64,000 bases of DNA from positions 558,001 through 622,000 of the forward strand of contig NZ_CP130832.1 of NCBI RefSeq assembly GCF_030549615.1. Reading direction: 5' to 3'. Shown here in pieces: positions 1 through 9,437 of the stretch (its first letter is position 1; the number at the start of each line of letters is the position of its first letter). Position numbers and translations under genes: made by a program. The notes under the pieces were generated by a model. The model was given only the letters and a program-made list of their open reading frames with translations, was not told the origin of the DNA and made no database searches. The DNA is from Stenotrophomonas sp. 610A2. GTDB taxonomy: Bacteria > Pseudomonadota > Gammaproteobacteria > Xanthomonadales > Xanthomonadaceae.

Positions 1-345
1 GTGCAGCTGCGCCCACAGATCGTAGATGGCGATTTCCACCGCCGCCTTGGCGCTGGTATTGCGCTCCAGCGAGGTCTGGATCAGGCCGCAGATGCGGTTG
101 AGGTTGCTGATGTCCTCACCGATCAAACGTGGCTTGATGAATGTGTTGATGGCCTCGATGATCGAGCCGTGCGTATCGCCGGTGATCACCGCAGTGGCCG
201 GTGCCTCGCCGTAACCGGTATTGCCGGTGTCGGTGCGCACCATCACCACGATGTCTTCCACCGTTTCCACGGTACGCAGCGCGGTCTTGAACGGGGTTTT
301 CAGCGGCACGCGGAGCATGCCAAGTTCGATGTCGGTGATCTTCAT
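1..345 (-). CDS. Dipeptide epimerase, enolase superfamily (partial)
   Basis: The first 115 residues of an L-Ala-D/L-Glu epimerase-like protein; the rest lies beyond the left edge. The visible part is the capping domain of the enolase superfamily: an opening MKITDIELGMLRVPLKTPF, a GYGEAPATAVITGD segment typical of dipeptide epimerases, then the helices that precede the barrel. The catalytic lysines and metal ligands are not in the window. The start ATG overlaps the stop of the upstream YkfC-like gene (ATGA), so the two are probably translationally coupled. In Bacillus the pair YkfC-YkfB releases L-Ala-D-Glu from murein peptides and epimerises it to L-Ala-L-Glu for catabolism. Family assignment is fairly secure; exact substrate is inferred from context. 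Confidence 0.85.
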   Translation of the reverse strand, partial: MKITDIELGMLRVPLKTPFKTALRTVETVEDIVVMVRTDTGNTGYGEAPATAVITGDTHGSIIEAINTFIKPRLIGEDISNLNRICGLIQTSLERNTSAKAAVEIAIYDLWAQLH

Positions 346-1796
346 TTGGTGTCTTGCAGGCGGATGCGCTGGATGTTGGTCATGCGGTCGATGTAGCTGG
401 CGGTGTCGCTGGCCATCATCGGCTGCAGCGGGGTCACCGATACGCCGTTGAGGCTGGCATGCACGCGTTTGCCGCTGGCATCGAACCAGCTGCCACCGGA
501 GGTATCGTGGATCACCCAGGTCATGCCATTGGCTTCACCGAGCATCATCATCACGTGGCCGGGGATGTAGATCAGGTCACCGACCTGCAGCTTGGCGATT
601 GCATCACTGCGCTTGGCCTTGCTGTCCTTGTCGGTGAAGGGCACGCGGTTCAAGGCCGGGCTGATTGCCTGCGCGCTGGTGTTGCGCGGCAGCAGCGCGC
701 CGAAGCTGCGGTAGATCTCGGATACGAAACCACTGCAATCGCGGGTGTCGTAGGAGTGGCCCCAGCCATAGCGTTCGCCGAGGAACTTGAAGGCCTGGGT
801 GATCAGGTTGGCCTGGGTCAGCGGCAGGTAGTCGCTGGACGAATCCTGCGTGCGTGGCAGCAGGGCCGGCACCAGCGCCAGGCTGCCGTCGTCATTGCGC
901 ACCGGCAGCTGGATCACATGGCCGCCATGCGCCTGCTGGCCGTTGACCGGAGTCATTACTGGCCAGTCGGCCAGCACCGGCACGCGCACGCCCATTTCCA
1001 GCTGCAGGTCGGAGACGCGCGGCTCTTCCGGGGTGTGTGCGGTGAAGGCCTTGCCAGCGGTGATCACCCGGTACGGGCCCTTGGCGCCGTAGCCGAAGAC
1101 CTGTTCGGCGCTGCCGACGCCGACGAAGCGCTTCTCCATCCACGCCGCATAGCGCTCGCTGGCGACGAACACCCACTTGCCGTCGGCGCTTTCATGCAGC
1201 ACCGCGACCGCGTCGCCGGGGAACAGCGCCGACTCCTGGAAGCGGTCGATATCGGTATCGCCCTGGCTGCTGAATACGCGCAGCTCGGTGGGGAAGGCGC
1301 GCAGCGCGGCACGGTGCACAACCAGGCCGTACTGGATCGGGCGGTTGGCCGGGATCGCATCCAGGCCCAGGTTGGCGGTCACCGCCTGCAACTGGGCCGG
1401 CGTGACCTGCTTGCCGTGCACGTCGTACAGAGTGCGGGTCGGGGCCTTGGAGATGCCGGCGATCTGCTCGCGGACCAATACTTGTGGCAGTAGCGCGGGC
1501 AGCTTGTGCAGGTCGATGATGGAGGCGTCGAGCTGGCGCATGCGCGCGTTCTGCGCCTCGATGGCGGCGCGGTCCAGGATCACGGCGTCGGCGTTTGGCA
1601 GCCTGCTGATCCAGGGCTGCGGCGTCAGCAGGGCTTCTTCCAGCCCGATGATGCCTGCGTAGCCCGGTGCGACCGTTGCAACCGGTGGCGGCGACAGCGC
1701 AAAAGCCGGCCCGGTGCACAGCGCCGTGGCAAGGATCAAAGCCCGCGCAAGCGGGGCAAAGCGTCGGCGCTGGTACAGCGGCGGCAAAGCAAGCAT
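342..1796 (-). CDS. YkfC-like NlpC/P60 endopeptidase with SH3b domains
   Basis: A 484-residue exported cysteine peptidase. It has an N-terminal signal peptide (cleavage near ALCTGPAFA), a middle region resembling paired bacterial SH3 domains, and a C-terminal NlpC/P60 domain. The catalytic cysteine is C354 in DCSGF, the histidine H414 in PGHVMMM, and the third polar residue probably H430 in WVIHDT. YkfC-type enzymes cut the gamma-D-Glu-diamino acid bond of free murein peptides that have an N-terminal L-Ala. The downstream epimerase overlaps it by four bases, matching the ykfC-ykfB order. It is divergent from the transglutaminase gene. It acts probably in the periplasm or at the outer face, on muropeptides. 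Confidence 0.85.
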   Translation of the reverse strand: MLALPPLYQRRRFAPLARALILATALCTGPAFALSPPPVATVAPGYAGIIGLEEALLTPQPWISRLPNADAVILDRAAIEAQNARMRQLDASIIDLHKLPALLPQVLVREQIAGISKAPTRTLYDVHGKQVTPAQLQAVTANLGLDAIPANRPIQYGLVVHRAALRAFPTELRVFSSQGDTDIDRFQESALFPGDAVAVLHESADGKWVFVASERYAAWMEKRFVGVGSAEQVFGYGAKGPYRVITAGKAFTAHTPEEPRVSDLQLEMGVRVPVLADWPVMTPVNGQQAHGGHVIQLPVRNDDGSLALVPALLPRTQDSSSDYLPLTQANLITQAFKFLGERYGWGHSYDTRDCSGFVSEIYRSFGALLPRNTSAQAISPALNRVPFTDKDSKAKRSDAIAKLQVGDLIYIPGHVMMMLGEANGMTWVIHDTSGGSWFDASGKRVHASLNGVSVTPLQPMMASDTASYIDRMTNIQRIRLQDTK

Positions 1797-1925
1797 TGGG
1801 AAGCTCCCCTCGTTGATGCTCAGGAATATTTATTCCTTTCGCCGTCGAAAGCAAGAATAAATTATTGACCGGCTATCGGGTGCGTGTTACACAGCGTTAA
1901 CCACCCTGCACGTGGAAGTGTTGCC

Positions 1926-3425
1926 GTGGCATCAAACGCCGATTCTGCCCGCTTTGCCCGCGTACCGTTCGCCCGCAAGGTCCTCGCCTCTGCCCTGTGC
2001 ATGAGCGTGGCCTGGATCGCCTTTGCCGGTGAGGCACCGTCGACGGCGCTACCGGCCCTGGAGTCGCGTGTGGACCGCGGTGACTTTGCCGGTGCGCAGG
2101 CCGAGATCGACAAGGCACTGGCAGCACCCGGCACCGATGCCGACAGCCGCGCCGCCTACCTGTTCCAGCAGGAGCGCATGCGCCGCATCCGCCTGGATTT
2201 CACCCTGGACGAAGCGCAGGCCAAGGCCGCCGTGCGCAGGTCGGTGCCGGATCTTCGCGACGAAGAGTTCAAGGCCTGGGATGATGCCGGCCTGATCGAG
2301 CACCTGGACATCGACGGCCAGCGTCGCTGGTTCAAGCGCGCGCCGAACAACCTGTTCCTGTTCAGTGCCGAAGCCTCCAACCGGCGGCCGCCGGACAAGC
2401 GGGTTTCCCGCCCGGGTCCGTACGAGCGGCTTGGCTCGCACCATGTCGAGGTGATCAAGGCGTCGGAGCAGAGCGGCCAGACCAGCATCAGCCCGCGTCG
2501 GGTGCGTATCACCCAGTCTATCAAGGTCGATGCCGATGCGGTGCCGGCTGGAAAGACGGTGCGCGCCTGGCTGCCGTATCCGCGGTCCATACCCGGTCAG
2601 CAGGACAACATCCAATGGCTGGGCAGCGTGCCGCAGGGCGCGCAGATCGCACCCGAAGACACGCTGCAGCGCACCGCCTACCTCGAGCGCAAGGCCGTGG
2701 CCGGCACGCCCACCGAGTTCTCGGTGAGTTACGAGCTCACCATCTCCGCGCGTCGTTTCATCATCGACCCGGACAAGGTGCTGCCAACGCCGCGGGACCC
2801 GGCGCTTGCGCCATATCTGGCCGAGCGCGCACCGCATGTGGTGTTCACTCCGGCCATGCGTGAGTTCTCGCGCAAGGCGGTGGGCAATGAAACCAATCCC
2901 TACCGCGTCGCCAAGAAACTGTTCGATGCGGTCGATGCGATTCCGTGGGGCGGGGCCCGCGAGTATTCGACGATCAGCAATATCTCCGACTACGCCCTGC
3001 ATGCAGGTCATGCAGACTGCGGCCAGCAGACCTTGCTGTTGATCTCGCTGCTGCGCATGAATGGAATCCCGGCGCGCTGGCAGTCGGGCATGGTGTATTC
3101 GGACAACGAGGTCGGCTACAACAACCTGCACGATTGGGGCGCGCTGTACCTAGCGCCCTACGGCTGGGTGCCGATGGATGTAAGTACGGGTGCACTGGAC
3201 AGCGACCAGCCCGAGCAGCGCAATTTCTATTTCGGCGGGCTGGATGCCTACCGCATCGCGTTCAACGATGACTACTCACGTGCGTTCGTGCCTGCCAAGC
3301 AGCACTTCCGCTCGGAGACCGTTGATCTGCAACGAGGTGAGGTTGAGTGGGAAGGGGGGAACCTTTACTTCAACCAGTGGCAATACGACTTCCAGTCGCA
3401 GGTTCTGGCGCCGGAGTCCAAGTAA
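1926..3425 (+). CDS. Secreted transglutaminase-like cysteine protein
   Basis: About 499 residues with an N-terminal signal segment (LASALCMSVAWIAFAG). The C-terminal half is a transglutaminase-like core: Cys in HADCGQQTLL (about residue 365), His in NLHDWGALY (about 402) and Asp in VPMDVSTG form the expected triad. The N-terminal half carries no domain I recognise. I chose the GTG at 1926 because GGAAG lies seven bases before it; an in-frame GTG at 1884 would add 14 residues but has no clear ribosome site. The gene ends 58 bp before the TonB receptor in the same direction, so they are probably one operon. Members of this superfamily may act as peptidases, amidases or cross-linkers; here a role on peptide substrates of the neighbouring receptor is inference. 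Confidence 0.8.
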   Translation: MASNADSARFARVPFARKVLASALCMSVAWIAFAGEAPSTALPALESRVDRGDFAGAQAEIDKALAAPGTDADSRAAYLFQQERMRRIRLDFTLDEAQAKAAVRRSVPDLRDEEFKAWDDAGLIEHLDIDGQRRWFKRAPNNLFLFSAEASNRRPPDKRVSRPGPYERLGSHHVEVIKASEQSGQTSISPRRVRITQSIKVDADAVPAGKTVRAWLPYPRSIPGQQDNIQWLGSVPQGAQIAPEDTLQRTAYLERKAVAGTPTEFSVSYELTISARRFIIDPDKVLPTPRDPALAPYLAERAPHVVFTPAMREFSRKAVGNETNPYRVAKKLFDAVDAIPWGGAREYSTISNISDYALHAGHADCGQQTLLLISLLRMNGIPARWQSGMVYSDNEVGYNNLHDWGALYLAPYGWVPMDVSTGALDSDQPEQRNFYFGGLDAYRIAFNDDYSRAFVPAKQHFRSETVDLQRGEVEWEGGNLYFNQWQYDFQSQVLAPESK

Positions 3426-3483
3426 TAGAACGTCGTAACCGTTGTCTTACTTACCGATCTACATCTGCAGGAGAGAGCAGGGG

Positions 3484-6477
3484 ATGAACAGGAAAATGTT
3501 GAAAAGGGCGGCGCTGACCGTCGCATTGGGTGCCTGTCTGGGCGTGATGGCGCCGAGCGTGATGGCACAGAGTGCGAACGGTGCAATTGCCGGCCGTGCA
3601 AACTCCGGTGACCAGATCACCGTAGTAAACAAAGCGACGGGTTTGACCCGTACCGTAACCGTGGGCGCTGACGGCTCGTATCGCCTGAGCCAGCTGCCGG
3701 TGGGCGACTACAGCCTGCAGGTCAAGCGGGACGGGGAAGTCGACAAGGAGCCGGTGGCGGTCAACGTGTCGCTGGGTGGTACTACCAACGTCAACCTTGG
3801 TGGTGGCGCGGGTAACGCGGTGACCCTGGACTCGGTGCAGGTCACTGGCTCCAAGATCGTCAACCGGGTCGACGTCTATTCGACCGAATCCTCGTTCAAC
3901 ATCAAGCGCGAAGAACTCGCGCGCATGCCGGTCGACCAGAGTGTAGCCGCAGTCGCCTTGCTGGCCCCCGGCGTGGTGGACTCCGGCTCGAGCTTTGGCG
4001 GCTTGAGCTTCGGTGGCTCGTCCGTGGCCGAGAACGTGGCCTACATCAACGGCTTGAACGTTACCGATCCCTACCGTCGCCAGGGCTTCTCGACGGTTCC
4101 CTTCAATTTCTATGAAGAATTCCAGGTCAAGACCGGCGGTTACTCGGCCGAGTTCGGTCGCAGCACTGGTGGCGTCATCAACGCCATCACCCGTTCGGGT
4201 GGCAACGAGTTCAAGGGCGGCGTGCAGGTCACCATGGAGCCGTCGGCATGGGCTTCGGAAAAGAAGGATCATTTCCACCGCGATGGCACCATCGATGAGC
4301 GTGACCGCACCAGTCGCGATCGCGCCCCGCTGACGAAGACCAATGTGTGGGCGTCCGGCCCCATCCTGCAGGACAAGTTGTTCTTCTTCGCGATGTACGA
4401 GAACCGCGACAGCAAGTCGCAGGATATCGATACCTCCGAAGCCTTGAAGACCAAAAGCAATAACGACTTCTGGGGCACCAAGCTCGATTGGCGCATCAAC
4501 GATAACCACTTGCTGGAGTTGCTCGCCTTCTCCGACAAGGCCGATTCGGTGACCACCAGCTATGACAATTACGATTGGGACACCAATGTTTTTGGCGAGT
4601 CGGGCGGCCAGAGTAGTGGCTCCTCCGGTGGTGACAACTGGTCGCTGACCTACACCGGGCACCTGACTGACAACTTCGTCGCCAAGGCGATGTACGGCAT
4701 CAACAAGCGCAGTGCCGTCAGCGATAGTCCGATGGATGCTGAGTGCAGCATCATTACCGTTGCGTCCAGCTTCACCCAGAAGTACGGCCAGCAGAACAAC
4801 GTGGGCTGCCACCCAACCAATACCGCCATCAGCAGCCGCGCCGACAAGCGCGAAGCCGCACGCCTGGACTTTGAGTGGACGCTTGGAGATCACCTGGTCC
4901 GCTTCGGTCTGGACCAGGAAGTAATGGATTCCGACAGCTCGACGGTCTATCCGGGCGATGGATTCATGTACCAGGTGCTGTCGGTGAGCGCGGGCAGCTC
5001 CGTCAATGGCGTGGTGCTGCCTGCAGGTGTCACCGATATCGTCGACGCACGCTACAAGGTCACCGGCTCGCCGGTCAGCACCAAGGCACAGGCGTTCTAT
5101 CTGGAAGACAACTGGAACGTCACCCCGAACCTGCTGTTGAACCTCGGCGTGCGTTTCGACCAGTTCCACAACAAGCTGGCTTCCGGTGCGACGTTCGCCA
5201 AGACCAAGTTCAACGACATGATCTCGCCGCGCCTCGGCTTCAGCTGGGACGTGAGGGGCGATGGTTCGATGAAGGTGTTCGGTAACGCAGGCCGCTACTA
5301 CACCCCGCTCACCAACAAGATCGCCGACTACTTCGGTGGTGGTACCACCGACGAGCACACCTACTACGCGTTCAATGGCTGGGCACAGAACCAGAGCTCA
5401 ACCGGCGATACCTACAAGGAGCCTGTGTTGGGCCAGCAGATTGGCCCGGTGAACACCGATGGCAATGCGCCGGCTCCAACCGACGTGCGCACCGCGGTGG
5501 CGCGCGATCTGAAGCAGGTCTTCCAGGATGAATTCATCCTCGGCTTCCAGCAGGCGATCAACGAGGAGTGGTCCTACGGCGTCAATGCAACGTATCGTCG
5601 CATGACACGCGCGGTGGAAGACGCACGCATCAACCATGTGGACGGCTGCGACTGGTACTCGGGTGACTGGCCAATCATCAACCCGGGTGAAACCAACCAG
5701 CTGTGGTGCCCGGATACCAATAGCTGGGTGACGCTGGACTCGTCCAAGGATGGCTACAAGGCCCTGGGCAGCGGCAACATCATGGGTTACAAGCGTCCCA
5801 AGCGTACCTACAAGGCGCTGGAATTCCAGATCGACCGCGCATGGAATGACAAGTGGTCGTTCAACGCCAGCTACCTGCTGTCGAAGAGCGAAGGCAACAT
5901 CGAAGGGCCGGTGAACTCCGATACCGGTTACAACGACACCAACCTGGTGCAGTACTACGATCACCCGGCGGTCAACGAGCGCTTTGGCGTGACCTTCAAC
6001 GATGCCCGTCATCAGTTCAAGCTGCGCGGCACCTTCAAGCTCAACGAGCAGTGGTCGTTCGGCAGCACGCTGTCGGCACGTTCCGGTGGTCCGATCACCG
6101 CGTTTGGTGTGGTCTGGCCGAATGACAACCGCAACGCCGGTGGTCCAGGCGAGTTCAGTGGTGGTGGTTCGGGCTGGCTGTGCAAGGCAAACTGCTCGAC
6201 GTGGGCGACCCGTGAGCTGGTGTACTCCGAGCGTGGCGCATTCGGTCGCATGCCGTGGGTGGTCGACCTCGGTGCGAGCGTGATGTGGACCTTGCCGGTG
6301 GAGGGCATCGACCTGACCGCACGACTGTCGGTCTACAACCTGCTCAATCGCCAGACGGTGGTCAATGTGCACTCCCGCTACGAGAGCACGCCGGGCACCA
6401 AGATGCCTTACTTCGGCGAAGGCACGCATTGGCAGGCTCCGCGTTACAGCAACCTGGTCGTAACCTGGAACTTCTGA
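3484..6477 (+). CDS. TonB-dependent receptor, Oar-like, with carboxypeptidase regulatory-like domain
   Basis: A 997-residue outer-membrane receptor. It has a signal peptide ending SVMAQS, then a carboxypeptidase-regulatory-like beta-sandwich of about 80 residues (VGADGSYRLSQLPVGDYSLQV), a plug domain (MPVDQSVAAVALLAPGVV) and a long 22-strand barrel closing with the aromatic C-terminus NLVVTWNF. Oar-like receptors import large or peptide-like ligands using TonB energy. The start at 3484 follows GGAGAGAGCAGGGG; an upstream ATG would disrupt the signal peptide. Enzymes around it act on peptidoglycan-type peptides, so the ligand may be a muropeptide or D-amino-acid peptide; this is inference. A strong terminator follows. 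Confidence 0.93.
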   Translation: MNRKMLKRAALTVALGACLGVMAPSVMAQSANGAIAGRANSGDQITVVNKATGLTRTVTVGADGSYRLSQLPVGDYSLQVKRDGEVDKEPVAVNVSLGGTTNVNLGGGAGNAVTLDSVQVTGSKIVNRVDVYSTESSFNIKREELARMPVDQSVAAVALLAPGVVDSGSSFGGLSFGGSSVAENVAYINGLNVTDPYRRQGFSTVPFNFYEEFQVKTGGYSAEFGRSTGGVINAITRSGGNEFKGGVQVTMEPSAWASEKKDHFHRDGTIDERDRTSRDRAPLTKTNVWASGPILQDKLFFFAMYENRDSKSQDIDTSEALKTKSNNDFWGTKLDWRINDNHLLELLAFSDKADSVTTSYDNYDWDTNVFGESGGQSSGSSGGDNWSLTYTGHLTDNFVAKAMYGINKRSAVSDSPMDAECSIITVASSFTQKYGQQNNVGCHPTNTAISSRADKREAARLDFEWTLGDHLVRFGLDQEVMDSDSSTVYPGDGFMYQVLSVSAGSSVNGVVLPAGVTDIVDARYKVTGSPVSTKAQAFYLEDNWNVTPNLLLNLGVRFDQFHNKLASGATFAKTKFNDMISPRLGFSWDVRGDGSMKVFGNAGRYYTPLTNKIADYFGGGTTDEHTYYAFNGWAQNQSSTGDTYKEPVLGQQIGPVNTDGNAPAPTDVRTAVARDLKQVFQDEFILGFQQAINEEWSYGVNATYRRMTRAVEDARINHVDGCDWYSGDWPIINPGETNQLWCPDTNSWVTLDSSKDGYKALGSGNIMGYKRPKRTYKALEFQIDRAWNDKWSFNASYLLSKSEGNIEGPVNSDTGYNDTNLVQYYDHPAVNERFGVTFNDARHQFKLRGTFKLNEQWSFGSTLSARSGGPITAFGVVWPNDNRNAGGPGEFSGGGSGWLCKANCSTWATRELVYSERGAFGRMPWVVDLGASVMWTLPVEGIDLTARLSVYNLLNRQTVVNVHSRYESTPGTKMPYFGEGTHWQAPRYSNLVVTWNF

Positions 6478-6490
6478 TGTAGTGTTTGAG

Positions 6491-6521
6491 AACGGCCCGC
6501 TTCGGCGGGCCGTTCGCTTTT
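6491..6521 (+). terminator. Rho-independent terminator after the TonB receptor
   Basis: A perfect ten-pair GC-rich stem (AACGGCCCGC against GCGGGCCGTT) closed by a TTCG tetraloop and followed by CGCTTTT. It sits directly after the receptor stop and just before the next gene's ribosome site. Confidence 0.85.
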
Positions 6522-6531
6522 GTGGAGAACG

Positions 6532-8091
6532 ATGACGATGCGACTGAAACTGTTGTTCGCCGCTGTTGCCATGTTGCTGGCGAGCCCTCTGTTGGCGGCG
6601 GACGCCGATACTGCGCGGATGGATGCTCTGGTTGACCAGGCGATGCAGCGCTATCAGCTGCCCGGCATTGCGGTGGGCGTGATCGAGGATGGCAAGGTGG
6701 TGCGGCGTATCACCCGCGGCGAGCTGGCCGTGGGCGAGGGCGCAGCGATCAACGACGACAGCCTGTTCAAGATCGCCTCCAACACCAAGGCGATGACCGC
6801 TGCGGTACTTGCGCGCTTGGTACAGGCCGGCAAGCTGCATTGGGATGACCCCGTCACCAGGCATCTGCCGCAGTTCCGCATGCAGGACCCGTGGGTGACG
6901 CGCAACATGCAGGTGCGCGACCTGTTGATCCACAACAGCGGCCTCGGCCTGGGCGCTGGCGACCTGATGCTGTGGCCCGAACCGAACAACTTTGATCGTA
7001 GCGACATCATCGCCGGCTTGGCGCATCTGAAGCCGACCGGTAGTTTCCGTAGCGAGTACGCCTACGACAACCTGATGTATGTGGTGGCCGGTGAAGTCGC
7101 TGCTGCTGCAGGTGGAAAACCGTACTCGCAGCTGGTGCGCGAGGAAATCTTCCAGCCGCTGGGTATGCAGCGCTGTCAGGTAGGCGCGTGGTCGCCGACG
7201 GCAGTTGGCAATGTCGCCCGGCCGCATCGCCGTGACGGCAAGCGCAATATCGCTGCCGAACCCGATCCCGCGCAGGTCACCGATTTCCCATCGATGGCGG
7301 CGGGCGGCATCCGCTGCAGCCTCAACGACATGCTGCGCTGGATGGACGTATTGCTGGATCCTTCGCAGGCGCCGGGCTGGTTGGATGCGACCCAGCGCCG
7401 CGCTTTGTGGACCGCGCATATGCCGATGCCGGTCAGCCAACGCCTGCGCGACTGGGACAACACGCACTTCCATGCCTATGGCTATGGCTGGCGTCTGTCA
7501 GACATGGATGGGCAGTGGAAGGTCGCGCATACCGGAACCTTGTCCGGCATGTACTCCTCTCTGGCCTTGCTGCCGGACCGTAAAACCGGCGTGGTGATCC
7601 TGATCAACGGTGAAGCTGAGGACGCGCGTACCGCATTGATGCAGGCCATGCTCAAGCAGTACACCGAACCGACCGCGAACAATGACGTGCTGCATTACGC
7701 AGGCTTGATCGACGAGGCCGCCGCGCAGCGGCGCTCAGCTGGGCATGTGCGCCCGGGGTTGCCGAAGGCGCGTGCGGCCACACCAGCGGAATTCGGCGAC
7801 AAGGCCGGCATCTGGCAAGACCCGTGGTTCGGCGAGGTGTCCTTGTGCCCGCGTGATGGCAAGCTGCAGTTCGCCTCGGTCAAGTCGCCGCGCATGACCG
7901 GGCAGGTGATGCGTGCCGGCGAGCGCTGGTATGTGTCCTGGCAGGGATTGGGCGAAGATGCCGATGCCTGGCTGGAATTTTCCGCCGACACGCAACAACC
8001 GCTGCTGCATCTACGTGCCATCGACCCGGATATCGACTTCAGCTATGACTACCCCGATCTGGAATTCCAACGCCGTGGCGATTGCCGCTAA
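6532..8091 (+). CDS. Serine hydrolase, beta-lactamase/class C penicillin-binding fold
   Basis: A 519-residue exported serine hydrolase. After a signal peptide (LLFAAVAMLLASPLLAA) it shows the three motifs of the fold: S83-N-T-K86 in FKIASNTKAM, Y178-D-N in YAYDNLMY, and HTG at 333 in KVAHTGTLSGMYS. The last 130 residues form an extra lipocalin-like tail (DUF3471 type). Such enzymes include D-aminopeptidases, D,D-peptidases and esterases; a true beta-lactamase is less likely given the long tail. The ATG at 6532 was preferred over the TTG at 6520; 6538 is also possible. It precedes and slightly overlaps the D-Ala-D-Ala dipeptidase gene, which suggests a shared job on D-amino-acid peptides. Confidence 0.88.
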   Translation: MTMRLKLLFAAVAMLLASPLLAADADTARMDALVDQAMQRYQLPGIAVGVIEDGKVVRRITRGELAVGEGAAINDDSLFKIASNTKAMTAAVLARLVQAGKLHWDDPVTRHLPQFRMQDPWVTRNMQVRDLLIHNSGLGLGAGDLMLWPEPNNFDRSDIIAGLAHLKPTGSFRSEYAYDNLMYVVAGEVAAAAGGKPYSQLVREEIFQPLGMQRCQVGAWSPTAVGNVARPHRRDGKRNIAAEPDPAQVTDFPSMAAGGIRCSLNDMLRWMDVLLDPSQAPGWLDATQRRALWTAHMPMPVSQRLRDWDNTHFHAYGYGWRLSDMDGQWKVAHTGTLSGMYSSLALLPDRKTGVVILINGEAEDARTALMQAMLKQYTEPTANNDVLHYAGLIDEAAAQRRSAGHVRPGLPKARAATPAEFGDKAGIWQDPWFGEVSLCPRDGKLQFASVKSPRMTGQVMRAGERWYVSWQGLGEDADAWLEFSADTQQPLLHLRAIDPDIDFSYDYPDLEFQRRGDCR

Positions 8092-8782
8092 GTCGCTGCC
8101 GTTGTTGCTGGCGCTGTTGCCGTTCACCGCGCTTGCCCAGCAGGTGCAGGTATCACCGGCAAAGACGCCGGCACAGGCCGGCATCGTAGATGTCACCACG
8201 CTGGCCCCGGACATCGCCCTGGATATCCGCTACGCCGGCACCGACAACTTTACCGGCCGCGTCGTCCCGGGCTATGAAGCGCCGCGTTGCTATCTATTGC
8301 AGCCGGTCGCGCAGGCCTTGGCACGGGTGCAGCGCGGGCTGCGCGCGCAGGGCTATCGACTGCAGGTGTTTGACTGTTACCGGCCGGTGCATTCGGTGAC
8401 CTCGTTCGTCACCTGGGTACACGACGACAAGGATCAGATCGCCAAGCAGCGCTATTACCCCAACATCGACAAGAGCCGCCTGCTCGATGGCTATATCGCC
8501 GAGACCTCTGGCCATAGCCGCGCCGCCACGGTCGATCTGGGCGTGCTGGATTGCCGCAGTATGCCGTGCACCCCCTTGGACATGGGTACCGGCTTCGATC
8601 GCTTCGATCCGCTGGCGCATACCGCCAACCCGGATATCAGCGCGCCGCAGAAGCAGAACCGGCAGCTGCTGCTGGATGCGATGCAGGCGCAGGGTTTCGC
8701 CAATTACGCGATGGAATGGTGGCACTACACCTTCAAGCCCGAGCCCACCCCGACCACGGCCTACGACTTCCCGGTACGTTGA
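8075..8782 (+). CDS. D-alanyl-D-alanine dipeptidase, VanX/DdpX family (M15D)
   Basis: About 235 residues with an N-terminal signal peptide (SLPLLLALLPFTALAQ). The zinc site of the M15D family is clear: SGHSRAATVDLGV holds the first His and Asp, and EWWHY holds the catalytic Glu and last His. Such enzymes split D-Ala-D-Ala; DdpX-type periplasmic forms recover D-Ala from cell-wall debris. The GTG at 8075 gives a compact signal peptide with GGAA ten bases upstream; ATG at 8045 would also work. Both starts lie inside the end of the serine hydrolase gene, so the two are coupled. No vanH or vanA genes are near, so a nutritional or recycling role is more likely than vancomycin resistance. Confidence 0.88.
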   Translation: MAIAAKSLPLLLALLPFTALAQQVQVSPAKTPAQAGIVDVTTLAPDIALDIRYAGTDNFTGRVVPGYEAPRCYLLQPVAQALARVQRGLRAQGYRLQVFDCYRPVHSVTSFVTWVHDDKDQIAKQRYYPNIDKSRLLDGYIAETSGHSRAATVDLGVLDCRSMPCTPLDMGTGFDRFDPLAHTANPDISAPQKQNRQLLLDAMQAQGFANYAMEWWHYTFKPEPTPTTAYDFPVR

Positions 8783-8834
8783 GCGGCGCAGGGGCGGGTA
8801 GACTGCGGTTCCCTGAATGGAGCGCAGCGCGCCG

Positions 8835-9215
8835 ATGAATCTGGTTCTGCATTACGGCCTGCTCGGCTCGTTGGAAGCGGGGCTGATCGCCCTGGCGATT
8901 GGCTTCGTGGTGTTTGCGCTGTGGTGGCAGGTGTGCCGACGCACAGGCCTGCGCCACGGCCACGCCATCGCCTATGCCGCGTTGATCGCGGCGGCCATCG
9001 CAGCCGGTGTGGACAGCTGGAAGCTGTTTTCGCTGGGCATGGTCAACCTGCAGTCGCCGCTATACGCCAAATTGGCGCTGGCATCGATCCATGATCCGGA
9101 CCAGCTCGGCACGCGCGTGCTGTTCGAGTTGATTGGTGTGGCGGTTGGCGTCGGCTTGGGTTGGTTGTTGTTCAGTTCGCGGCAGCCGCTGGCTGACGTC
9201 ACGCATGATGCTTGA
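8835..9215 (+). CDS. Small membrane protein of unknown function
   Basis: A 126-residue protein with about three hydrophobic segments: residues near 10-30 (LEAGLIALAIGFVVFALWW), 45-62 (IAYAALIAAAIAAGV) and 98-115 (LIGVAVGVGLGWLLF). I do not recognise a family. An alternative ATG at 8817 would add six residues; GGAG lies inside that extension. It follows the dipeptidase by about 50 bp in the same direction and may be read through from it. Confidence 0.6.
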   Translation: MNLVLHYGLLGSLEAGLIALAIGFVVFALWWQVCRRTGLRHGHAIAYAALIAAAIAAGVDSWKLFSLGMVNLQSPLYAKLALASIHDPDQLGTRVLFELIGVAVGVGLGWLLFSSRQPLADVTHDA

Positions 9216-9437
9216 GGCGGCTGCATCGTGTTGATAAGCACGATGGGTGGAACGCTCTAATCATCGGCTTACGTTCGTTTCATGCACGGCTAACGTCGGC
9301 GGTAACCGCTGGATTGGCACAAGTGGTTAACAGGATGTTTGTCGTGGTTCTGCGGGGTGCAAGCGATTCAGTCGCCGCTTGTCAGGGTTGGGGTGTGCGG
9401 AATTTCCGCGCTTTTGCCAACACACGAGGAAGACCTG

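Noticed and set aside
6532..8091. Class C beta-lactamase
   Set aside because: Motifs of the fold are present, but the long C-terminal extra domain and context favour a peptidase or esterase.
8075..8782. Vancomycin resistance gene vanX
   Set aside because: The enzyme family fits, but there is no vanH, vanA or vanRS, and the neighbours point to wall-peptide use in a Gram-negative.
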